The notes beneath the pieces were generated by a model, which was not told where the DNA came from, did no database searches, and was given only the letters and a program-made list of their open reading frames with translations. A stretch of 24,379 nucleotides of DNA from the NCBI GenBank assembly GCA_036388295.1, contig DASVSC010000266.1, positions 1 to 24,379 on the forward strand, in the 5' to 3' direction. Position 1 is the stretch's first letter, and the number at the start of each line of letters is the position of its first letter. Positions 1 through 7,231 of the stretch are shown piece after piece. Source of the stretch: RYN-431 sp036388295. Its GTDB lineage: Bacteria; Planctomycetota; Phycisphaerae; Tepidisphaerales; Tepidisphaeraceae. Made by a program: the position numbers and the translations under genes.

Positions 1-1902
1 CTGCCAGTCGATGCGGGCTTCGCCTTCCTGGCCCGGCTGCCAGGTCGGGCTGAAGTCGGTGACCTCGGCGTAGACGCGGAAGGTGTTATTGGCTTCCTTG
101 CTTTCGCCCAGCGGCACGATGCGGGTGACGGTGATCTTGTGACGGTCGTTCGGGCTGCTGGTGGTCGCCAGCATGCCCGTGCTGGCCGGCTGGCCATGGC
201 GGCCGTCGCTGAGCATCTGGATGTCGCGCTCGTTGACGTTCAGTTCCGCCTGCAGCGTGCCTTCGCGGCCGATGGGGGCGATTTCCATCAGCTGGTCGCC
301 CTCTTTGACCTGGCTGTTGATCTTCTCTTTCAGGTCGCCGCGAAGGACGACGCCGTCGATCGGGGCTTTGACGGTGGCCTTGGCGATCTTCATGTCGATC
401 GCCTGCACCTGCACCTCGTAGCTCTTGGCCTCGGCGCGTTTGACCTGGGCTTCGGAATCGTTGTCCGGGTCCTTGTCGTTCAGCGCCGACTGGGCGGCGG
501 CTTCGGCGGCGACGCGCTGGTAGCCGAGCTTCACGCGCTCGTTTTCCAGTTCGTCGGTCTTGAACTTCACCAGCGGGTCGCCGGCCTTCACGGAATGACC
601 CGGCTCGACGTAGACCTCGTTGATGACGCCTTCGATGGGCGAACTGAGGGTGGCTTTGGTGACGGGCACGAACTGGAACGGCGCGGCCACCCGGTACATG
701 GGCGACCAGAGCGTCACCAGCAGCGCCAAGCCGACGATGCTGCCGAAGACGACCTTCGCCAGCGTGTGGCGCGGGCCGAGGATGTACTTGCTGTTGTGCT
801 GGATGCTGCGGCCGACCTTTACGGCCAGCCAGCGGTCGTCCTGGTAACGGTCATGGATCTGCGGCGCCATCACCTCGGCCAGCACGGCCAGGCTGGTGGT
901 GATCTGCGGCGTGAGCGGACGCGTGGGCGGGTACTGAAGCGTCAGCACGCCGACGACTTCGTTCTTGTGCCGCAGCGGCAGGCTGACGATCTTGGCCCCG
1001 CTTTCGATGCGGCTCAGGCCCATCGCGCTGCGGGTGATGTTGTTGGTGGTGTGGCCGGTCGGGTCCGGGTCGTACTGCACCAGTTCGGCCTGATCGACGC
1101 ACTCTTCCATCGCCTTGACGACGCTGACCGACAAGTCCTGCTTGCGGTCGAACTGCTCGGTGTGGCTCATGGCCAGCAGCTTGACGCTGCGCAGCTTCAC
1201 CCAGCCCAGGCTCACGCGGCTGGCGCCGGTGCGGGCGACCAGTTCGTTACACAAGTTGGCGGCGGCCGATTGGAAGCCTTCGCCGTTGGCGAACGCGGCG
1301 GTGGCCTGCAGCACGTCCTGGTGCCGCTGGCTGACCTGCACGGCCTGCTCGTTCTGGCGACGGAGCAACCACAAGTCGAAGTAGCCGGCGACCAGACGCA
1401 TCGTTTCCAGGCGCTGGCGCGCCCGCTCTTCGTCGCGGCAGCGGATGATGACGGCCGTGGCGGCGACGATGCTGTTCGGGTCGCGCAGGAGCGTGACCAG
1501 GCAGTATTGCGGCTCGACGCCGCTGTCGCCGGACGGGCTGACGCAGATCACGCCGTCTTTGCCCTGACTGAGGCAGTCGCCGATGATGTCGGAGAAGGCC
1601 TGCAAGGCGGCTTTTTTCGTTTCCTCGTCCGTCGCGTCCGGGCGAATGTGGGCGGTATTGCGCAGCGTCACCTGCTGCGCGTCCTGCGGGTTGGCCTCCA
1701 GCAGGAAGCCGGCGGCCTCGGTGCCGTTGACGACGATCGCCTGCACCTGCAGCAGGTCGTACATGAACTCACGGATGTCCGGCCCGGCCGCCAGGAGCTT
1801 GGCGACGAGGTGGGAGCGCGTGATCTGCTGGTTCGCCTGTTGGCGTTCGCGCTCTTTTTGTTGTTCAGAGCCGCTGTTTTGGGTTTCGACGATCGAAGCC
1901 AC
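1..1902 (-). CDS. GAF domain - transmembrane - HlyD (biotin/lipoyl-like) fusion protein, 3' end outside window
   Basis: My own minus-strand translation gives at least 634 codons with no stop, running off the left edge. From the chosen GTG, residues about 25-160 look like a degenerate GAF-like region. A clear GAF domain follows at about 205-345 (ARTGASRVSLGW, then SLPLRHKNEVVGVLTLQY). One TM helix lies at about 380-400 (VVFGSIVGLALLVTLW). After it come a lipoyl-type half (SSPIEGVINEVYVEPGHSVK), a charged Ala/Lys/Glu-rich helical stretch at about 445-505, the second half (KATVKAPIDGVVLRGDLKEK) and the start of the beta-barrel. Membrane fusion proteins normally link an inner-membrane pump to an outer component; the GAF part would be cytosolic and could sense a ligand. 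GTG at 1902 is preferred because AAGGTGG (1909-1915) lies 6 nt upstream. The in-frame ATG at 1929 has no SD and belongs to an intergenic repeat unit. It is probably co-transcribed after the adaptor at 2019-2897. Confidence 0.85.
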   Translation of the reverse strand, partial: MASIVETQNSGSEQQKERERQQANQQITRSHLVAKLLAAGPDIREFMYDLLQVQAIVVNGTEAAGFLLEANPQDAQQVTLRNTAHIRPDATDEETKKAALQAFSDIIGDCLSQGKDGVICVSPSGDSGVEPQYCLVTLLRDPNSIVAATAVIIRCRDEERARQRLETMRLVAGYFDLWLLRRQNEQAVQVSQRHQDVLQATAAFANGEGFQSAAANLCNELVARTGASRVSLGWVKLRSVKLLAMSHTEQFDRKQDLSVSVVKAMEECVDQAELVQYDPDPTGHTTNNITRSAMGLSRIESGAKIVSLPLRHKNEVVGVLTLQYPPTRPLTPQITTSLAVLAEVMAPQIHDRYQDDRWLAVKVGRSIQHNSKYILGPRHTLAKVVFGSIVGLALLVTLWSPMYRVAAPFQFVPVTKATLSSPIEGVINEVYVEPGHSVKAGDPLVKFKTDELENERVKLGYQRVAAEAAAQSALNDKDPDNDSEAQVKRAEAKSYEVQVQAIDMKIAKATVKAPIDGVVLRGDLKEKINSQVKEGDQLMEIAPIGREGTLQAELNVNERDIQMLSDGRHGQPASTGMLATTSSPNDRHKITVTRIVPLGESKEANNTFRVYAEVTDFSPTWQPGQEGEARIDWQ

Positions 1903-1929
1903 GCTTGGCCACCTTGTTAATGCGGTCAT

Positions 1930-2018
1930 TCGGGACTGAAACCCGAATGACGAAATCAGAAATCCGAATGAAGCCCGAATGACGAAACCCGAACGATTCG
2001 GGTTTCGTCATTCCGATT
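1930..2018. repeat. Intergenic repeat cluster with a perfect 17-bp hairpin
   Basis: The gap between the two adaptor genes is made of short units related to CCCGAATGACGAAA in both orientations, for example at 1941-1956 and 1967-1990. The strongest part is a perfect inverted repeat: arms 1977-1993 and 1997-2013 (TTCGGGTTTCGTCATTC) with a 3-nt loop. On the minus strand the hairpin begins a few bases after the TAA of the upstream adaptor. It could stabilise or attenuate the polycistronic mRNA, or simply be a mobile or REP-like repeat. It lacks a U-tract, so it is not a classical terminator. Confidence 0.8.
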
Positions 2019-2897
2019 TTATTGCCGTGCGTCTGCCACTGCCGCGGTCGGGATTTTCACCTCGATCGCCAGGCCGGTCGAGCGGTTGTCCGGGTTCGGC
2101 ATTTCCAGGCGGATCGCCTGGGTGCCGGCGCGGGCGTCGGCGACGGGGGCGATCAGGTTAATCGTAGCCGCGTGCCAGGTGTCTTCGCCGGGGTAGCGGA
2201 CGGCCAGCGTGTCGCCGGTCTTGAGCCGCTGCACCACTGCCGTGCGGAGCGTTTTCAAATCGATGTACAGCGGGTCGTTCTTAACGACCACGACCGACGG
2301 CTTTTGAATGTCGGCCACTTCGCCCTCGGTTTGGACGACCTTTTCGACAATCCCGTCGATCGGCGACTTCAGCGTCAGCAGCTCGACGTGCGTCGTCTGC
2401 AGACTGACGTCGGCCCCCTTCACTTCCGCCTCGTGCCGGGCCAACTCAACCTCGGCCTCGGCCAGGACGACGTCGAGCTGGGCTTCCTGGTATTCGGAAA
2501 TGGCAATGGCCTGTTTCTTGTACGACTCTTCCTTGCGCTTCATCACCAGACGCTTGTTTTCCAGCGTGGCGGTCTTGGCCTTGACCAGCAGGGTGCGGTC
2601 GGCGTCGAGCTTCAGGCCTTGCAGGCGGGCGACTTCGATGCGGTCGTCCTGCCGCAGGAGTTCCTGGCCGGCCTTGACAGTGTCGCCCTCCTTGACGTTC
2701 GTCTTGGCGATAATGCCCTGGAACGAAAAGGCCAGTTCCTTGCGCAACGACGGCTGGGTGACGCCCTGCTCGAGGATGTCTCCGGGCCGCGCGGGCGAAG
2801 GAATGGGCGCGGATTGGGCGAAGGCACCGGCGGCGAGGCCGGTGACGAGAAGGAGGCCGAGGCCCCGAAGAAGGCCGGTATTGCGGTTTTGATTCAC
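2019..2897 (-). CDS. Periplasmic adaptor subunit, HlyD/RND membrane-fusion family
   Basis: 292 residues from GTG at 2897. The N-terminus MNQNRNTGLLRGLGLLLVTG... with cleavage after GAFAQ is a textbook Sec signal peptide without a lipobox Cys. AGGA lies 8 nt upstream of this GTG. In-frame ATGs at 2942 and 2969 add a poor N-terminus, and the latter overlaps the predicted -10 box. The mature protein has a lipoyl half (SFQGIIAKTNVKEGDTVKAG), a helical hairpin rich in Lys/Glu/Ala, the second lipoyl half (LKSPIDGIVEKVVQTEGEVA) and a beta-barrel (LRTAVVQRLKTGDTLAVRYP). That is the usual order for adaptors bridging an inner-membrane pump and an outer-membrane channel. It is a little shorter than typical RND adaptors (350-400 aa). 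It is the first gene of the probable operon with the GAF-HlyD fusion; no pump is visible in the window. Confidence 0.88.
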   Translation of the reverse strand: MNQNRNTGLLRGLGLLLVTGLAAGAFAQSAPIPSPARPGDILEQGVTQPSLRKELAFSFQGIIAKTNVKEGDTVKAGQELLRQDDRIEVARLQGLKLDADRTLLVKAKTATLENKRLVMKRKEESYKKQAIAISEYQEAQLDVVLAEAEVELARHEAEVKGADVSLQTTHVELLTLKSPIDGIVEKVVQTEGEVADIQKPSVVVVKNDPLYIDLKTLRTAVVQRLKTGDTLAVRYPGEDTWHAATINLIAPVADARAGTQAIRLEMPNPDNRSTGLAIEVKIPTAAVADARQ

Positions 2898-2968
2898 GTG
2901 CACGGTCCTAACGAACGCCCCGCGTATCGACAGGCCTGCCATGGCCCGAGGGCGGACCCGGGCTGCCA

Positions 2969-2997
2969 TTAATAAGTCGACCGCGGGGACAGGTCAA
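2969..2997 (-). promoter_or_regulatory. Sigma-70-like promoter for the adaptor operon
   Basis: Read on the minus strand, TTGACC (2992-2997) and TATTAA (2969-2974) are separated by exactly 17 nt, in an AT-richer patch of a GC-rich region. Transcription would start near 2961, giving a leader of about 65 nt to the GTG at 2897. The match to consensus is 5/6 at -35 and 4/6 at -10. This supports the downstream start of the adaptor. Confidence 0.55.
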
Positions 2998-3363
2998 CGA
3001 TTTTCTTCAGCCGAAGCGTGGCAGCTTAATGCCGCTCATCGGGTTATACGACGGCGTTGCTTGAAAGACGTTTCAGAAAAACTCCGCCGGGACAGCAACT
3101 TACGCGTCATCGATCGGCATCAAAAGCCGCTGTCGTGGCGTTCGTTGCCGCTTTCCCAGATTCACAAACTCATGAATTATTTCCTCTTTCAGCATGAACG
3201 GCCGATGGGTACACTACATCTTCCGGCTCTTCCGGCCGAGGGACGCGTGTCCTGATCCCGGGTGAGTCACTTACTGACGTGTGTCCGGTCGGCGTCCCTT
3301 GCGAAGTTTCGCGAGCCACGCCCCGCAGTTTTCACTGCACCGGCCCCACCGAAAGGTTTGGCA
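2998..3363. other. Divergent intergenic region, no gene seen
   Basis: This gap separates the minus-strand adaptor from the plus-strand oxidoreductase. The longest open frame across it (2941-3255, plus) has no recognisable domain, non-coding-like composition and overlaps the predicted minus-strand promoter, so I do not call it. A weak -10-like TACACT lies at 3210-3215, without a good -35, and might serve the oxidoreductase. Short palindromes occur at 3241-3252 (GGACGCGTGTCC) and 3301-3312 (GCGAAGTTTCGC). The SD of the next gene (GAAAGG, 3351-3356) is at the right end. Confidence 0.5.
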
Positions 3364-6300
3364 ATGAAAGTAGACCCCCGCTTCCTGGCGGCCAGCGGCC
3401 GCGACGTCTTCGGTGGTAACGAACTGCTCGTCAAGGGTTGCCTCGAAACCCCCGGCGGCGTTCACCTGTACACCGGCTACCCCGGTTCCCCCGTCGCCAC
3501 CTTCTTCGACTGCCTCGGTTACATCGGTAACCTCCTGAAAAAGCACGGCATCCGCGCCATGCAGGCCAACAATGAGGCCCTCGGCGCGGCCGCCCTCAAC
3601 GGCAGCCAGATGCTCCCGATCCGCGCCGCCTGCACCATGAAAAGCGTCGGCCTGCATGTCGCCGCCGACGCCTTGGCCCTGGGCAACCTCGCCGGCCCCC
3701 ACCCGGACGGCGGCGCTTTGGTCATCACCGGCGACGATCCCTGGTGCGATTCCACCCAAGTCCCGGCCGATTCACGCTTTCTGTGCGAACACCTGCGCAT
3801 GCCCGTCATCGAACCCGGCAGCGCGCAGGAAATGAAGGACTGGGTCGCCAAGTCCTTCGAAATCAGCCAGCGCGCCCGCGTCTACATCGGCTACATCGTC
3901 ACCACCACCCTGGCCGACGGCGGCGGCAGCGTCGCCTGCAAACCGAACCACTTTCCTGACATTAACATGTTGGCCAAAGTCGACTTAGACACCGCCAACG
4001 TCGATTTGGAAAAGGTCCTGCTCCCCCCGCGCACGGTCTTCCGCGAATTGGAAATGCCCAGCCGCCACGCGACGGCGGTGCAGGTCGCCCGCGAGATCGG
4101 CGTCAACCAGATTCTGCCGAGCAAGTCGCTGGCCCACTCGCCGATCGGCTTCATCACCACCGGCATGTCGCGCATTTACCTCGAACAGGTCCTCGCCGAC
4201 GTCGGCCTGAGCGGACGGTTCCCGATCCTGAACATGGGCATGCCCTACCCGTGCGACGTGGAACTGGTGAAGCAGTTCGGCGAAACCTGCGACACGATGA
4301 TCGTGATCGAGGAACGCCGCAGCTTCCTCGAAAAGCTTATCCGCGACGGCCTGTTCAAAGAGTTCAATCCTGACGTCGCCGCCGACCTGGCCCGCCGCCT
4401 GTATGGCAAGCGCTTCCCCGACTTCAAGAAGCCCGGCGAAACCCTCCACGGCATCCCCGAAGGCCGCGGCCTGAACCCCAGCGTCCTCGCCCAGCTGATC
4501 TACCCGCTGCTCCAGGCGTGCGAGCAGATCGACGCCCACGAGCGCAACGGCAACATCAGCCAGGCCATGGACCTGATCCGCGAAACCGGCCGCCGTAAGC
4601 TGGAATTGGCCGTGAACGCCGCCATGTCGTCGGTCGCTCCCGAAGCCGCCCCGCGTTCGCTCGACCTCGACGAAGCCGGCCCGCTGAACAAGCGCCTCGC
4701 CACCTTCTGCCCCGGCTGCCCCCACCGCGATTCGTCCGCCGCCCTTTTGGAACTGCGCAAGAATCTGGCCGACGAAAAGTACATGCGCCGCTGGCACAAG
4801 CGCGGCCCCGTCGACCTCGTCGCCCACGGCGACACCGGCTGCTACACGATGCTGATGTTCACCCCCACCGAACAGCTCATGCACAATTACAGCGGCATGG
4901 GCCTGGGCGGCGGCACCGGATCGGGCATCGACCCGTTCATCAAGAACAAGCAGATCGTGTTCATGGGCGACGGCACGTTCTTCCACAGCGGCGCGGTCGC
5001 CATCAGCAACGCCATCAAGGCCCGTCAGGACATCTGCTTCATCATCCTGGAAAACGGCACCACGGCCATGACCGGCCACCAGGAACACCCCGGCACCGAA
5101 ATCGACGTGCTCGGCAACGAAACGCCGCTGCAGGACATCTACAAGATCGTCAAAAGCCTCCAGAGCACCGACCCCTTCACCGTCGTCAAAATGACGCCGG
5201 AAAACCGCGAGAAGTATTACAGCAAGCTCGAAAGCCTGATCCTCAAAGACGGCGTGAAGGTGATGATTGCCGACAAGGAATGCGGCATCACCTACCACCG
5301 CCGCGAGGGCAAAAAAGAACGCGCCGAGATCAAAAAGCTCGGCTATCTGCCCAAGAAGACGCACATGAACGTCACGCACGAAGTCTGCGAGCACTGCCTG
5401 CAGTGCACCAAGCAGACCGCGTGCCCCGGCCTTTCGGTCATCGACACCGATTACGGCAAAAAGATCGACACCGACCTCACCTGGTGCGTCAACGACGGCG
5501 CCTGCGAACGCGTCAAAGCCAGCAACGACTACGGCACGCACGTCAAGCCCTGCCCCAGCTTCGAGCAGGTCACGATCCTTCGCAAAAAGCGCAAGCGCTA
5601 CAACCTGCCCAAGCTCGATCTGGCCAAGCTCCCCGAACCGACCCGCGTCCACGGCATGGACACCGCCGGCAACACCTGGCGCGTTCACATGAGCGGCGTC
5701 GGCGGCATGGGCATTGGCGTCGTCAGCTCCATCCTCGTCCGCGCCGGACACAAAGAAGGGTACGAAGTCAGCTTCTGCGACAAGAAGGGCTTGGCCATCC
5801 GCAACGGCGGCGTCTACTCGCAGATCACCTACGCCAAGCCCGGCGAAGACAGCATGGACAGCGTCGGCGCGGGCCTGATCCCGTACGGAAAGGCCGACCT
5901 GCTTATCGGCATCGACGTGCTGGAAGCCGCCCGCGCGGTCGACCCGCGTGAAAGCTTCCGCGTCGCCAGCAAGGCCCGCACCAGTGCGGTGCTGAACACG
6001 CACAAGCAGGTGACGACGCCCATTCTTGTGGGCCGCGAGGACTTCGAAACCGACACGCTGCGCGACCGCATCTTCGCCGTCTGCGAGCCCGAGCACAGCT
6101 TCGCCCGCAACTTGTCCGAGCTGTGCGAAAGCCGCCTCGGCAGCAAGCAGTTCGTCAACATCATGATGCTGGGCGTGGCCTACCAGCTCGGCCTGATCCC
6201 CGTCAGCCAGCACGCCATCGCCTGGAGCATTCGCGACACCGTAAAGCGCGGCCACCGCCAGAACATGAAGGCGTTCAACATCGGCCGCAAGCTGGCGCTC

Positions 6301-7119
6301 GAGCCCCGCGTGCTGCCCAACCGCCCCGAGCCGCGCACATGGCAACAGCTGCTGATCCAGAAGGCCAAGATCGTCCGCAAGACCCTCGCCCACGGCGAAC
6401 TGCTGGCCAAGAAGCTGGAGCAGCTCACCGAAATCGCCATGGGCCAGATGCCCGGTCTGCCCGAGCAGGCCAAGTACGACCTGGCCCTGCGCATCTACGA
6501 TTTGCTGCAGTACGAGAACGCCGCGTTCGCCAAGCGCTATGTCGACCTCGTTCGCACGATTTATCGCCGCGACAGCGCGGACCAGAAATACGCCGCGACG
6601 ACCGCCACCATCCACGGTCTGGCGAAGGTGATGCTGATCAAGGACGAGCCGTACGTGGCTTACCTGCTGACGCGGTACGAAAAGAAAATTCGCGACTTGC
6701 AGAAGTTCGGCGTCGACGAAGCCAACGGCGACCGCATCGTCTACCGCCACCACACCAGCCCCGAGTTCCCCATCGGCCCGTACCGCCTGCGGCTGAAAAT
6801 CACCACGACGGATTGGATGCTCAACCTGGCCCGCCGGGCCAAGTTCCTGCGGAAAATCCCCGGCTGGCACGGCCGCGAAGTGGCGTTCCGCGAGTGGTAC
6901 GTCGGCCTGCTGAGCCGCGTGAAGCTCGACACGCAAGGCGACTACGACACGGCGGTGAAAATCCTCCGCGTCGCAGAAGACGTGAAGGGCTACCGCGAAA
7001 TCCGCTACCCCACGATGGACGCCGCGAAGGCCACGGTCGAAGCGCTGCTCAACAGCAGACCGACACTGGACGTCACGATCAGCACCGGCGTCAAGGCGTC
7101 CTCCCCCGCGAGCGTCTGA
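3364..7119 (+). CDS. Indolepyruvate ferredoxin oxidoreductase-type fused 2-oxoacid:acceptor oxidoreductase
   Basis: 1251 residues from ATG 3364 (GAAAGG 7 nt upstream; the open frame extends 34 codons further without a credible start). The family oxidatively decarboxylates 2-oxoacids such as indolepyruvate to acyl-CoA with TPP and iron-sulfur clusters, reducing ferredoxin. The N-terminal IorA-like pyrimidine-binding domain has YTGYPGSPV at 36 and the NNEA Glu at 71. The TPP pyrophosphate domain has CPGCPH at 449, HGDTGCYTM, GDG at 535-537 and ENGTTAMTG at 563. A 4Fe-4S-like segment has Cys 675, 678, 681 and 687 plus further Cys (WCVNDGAC, KPCP). The gamma (IorB-like) domain starts near 775 with GVGGMG. 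The last 230 residues match the C-terminal extension of fused bacterial enzymes (DUF6537-like). It stands alone as a single-gene unit; substrate specificity cannot be read from sequence. Confidence 0.93.
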   Translation: MKVDPRFLAASGRDVFGGNELLVKGCLETPGGVHLYTGYPGSPVATFFDCLGYIGNLLKKHGIRAMQANNEALGAAALNGSQMLPIRAACTMKSVGLHVAADALALGNLAGPHPDGGALVITGDDPWCDSTQVPADSRFLCEHLRMPVIEPGSAQEMKDWVAKSFEISQRARVYIGYIVTTTLADGGGSVACKPNHFPDINMLAKVDLDTANVDLEKVLLPPRTVFRELEMPSRHATAVQVAREIGVNQILPSKSLAHSPIGFITTGMSRIYLEQVLADVGLSGRFPILNMGMPYPCDVELVKQFGETCDTMIVIEERRSFLEKLIRDGLFKEFNPDVAADLARRLYGKRFPDFKKPGETLHGIPEGRGLNPSVLAQLIYPLLQACEQIDAHERNGNISQAMDLIRETGRRKLELAVNAAMSSVAPEAAPRSLDLDEAGPLNKRLATFCPGCPHRDSSAALLELRKNLADEKYMRRWHKRGPVDLVAHGDTGCYTMLMFTPTEQLMHNYSGMGLGGGTGSGIDPFIKNKQIVFMGDGTFFHSGAVAISNAIKARQDICFIILENGTTAMTGHQEHPGTEIDVLGNETPLQDIYKIVKSLQSTDPFTVVKMTPENREKYYSKLESLILKDGVKVMIADKECGITYHRREGKKERAEIKKLGYLPKKTHMNVTHEVCEHCLQCTKQTACPGLSVIDTDYGKKIDTDLTWCVNDGACERVKASNDYGTHVKPCPSFEQVTILRKKRKRYNLPKLDLAKLPEPTRVHGMDTAGNTWRVHMSGVGGMGIGVVSSILVRAGHKEGYEVSFCDKKGLAIRNGGVYSQITYAKPGEDSMDSVGAGLIPYGKADLLIGIDVLEAARAVDPRESFRVASKARTSAVLNTHKQVTTPILVGREDFETDTLRDRIFAVCEPEHSFARNLSELCESRLGSKQFVNIMMLGVAYQLGLIPVSQHAIAWSIRDTVKRGHRQNMKAFNIGRKLALEPRVLPNRPEPRTWQQLLIQKAKIVRKTLAHGELLAKKLEQLTEIAMGQMPGLPEQAKYDLALRIYDLLQYENAAFAKRYVDLVRTIYRRDSADQKYAATTATIHGLAKVMLIKDEPYVAYLLTRYEKKIRDLQKFGVDEANGDRIVYRHHTSPEFPIGPYRLRLKITTTDWMLNLARRAKFLRKIPGWHGREVAFREWYVGLLSRVKLDTQGDYDTAVKILRVAEDVKGYREIRYPTMDAAKATVEALLNSRPTLDVTISTGVKASSPASV

Positions 7120-7125
7120 ACTTGC

Positions 7126-7192
7126 GACGCTCACTTCGTTCGCGACGAAACAGCAGTCACGACCGTGTTTCGCCACGAACGAAGTGAGCGTC
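7126..7192. terminator. Long inverted repeat between convergent genes, probable bidirectional terminator
   Basis: Arms 7126-7151 and 7167-7192 (26 nt each, 24 pairs; core GACGCTCACTTCGTTCG) flank a 15-nt loop. The structure lies between the stop of the oxidoreductase (7119) and the stop of the convergent delta-60 gene (7232). No U-tract follows, so termination by this hairpin is inferred from position. A 12-nt part of the arm (GAAGTGAGCGTC) recurs at 12094-12105, just upstream of the large VWA gene, so this is partly repeat-family sequence. Confidence 0.6.
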
Positions 7193-7231
7193 TGCCGGTG
7201 TCAACGCCGCCACGTCGTTCCGCGCGACCGC

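Noticed and set aside
139..1920. 593-codon plus-strand frame over the first 1.9 kb
   Set aside because: It lies opposite the GAF-HlyD gene, whose domains are clear. The plus-strand product is repetitive Asp/Leu/Gly/Ala sequence typical of an antisense shadow.
2941..3255. 104-codon plus-strand frame in the divergent gap
   Set aside because: No homology, atypical composition, no SD, and it overlaps the predicted minus-strand promoter.
3985..7176. Very long minus-strand open frame (over 1000 codons) opposite the oxidoreductase
   Set aside because: It is a shadow of a GC-rich gene: the translation is Ala/Val/Asp/Gly-rich without domains, while the plus strand encodes a complete recognised enzyme.
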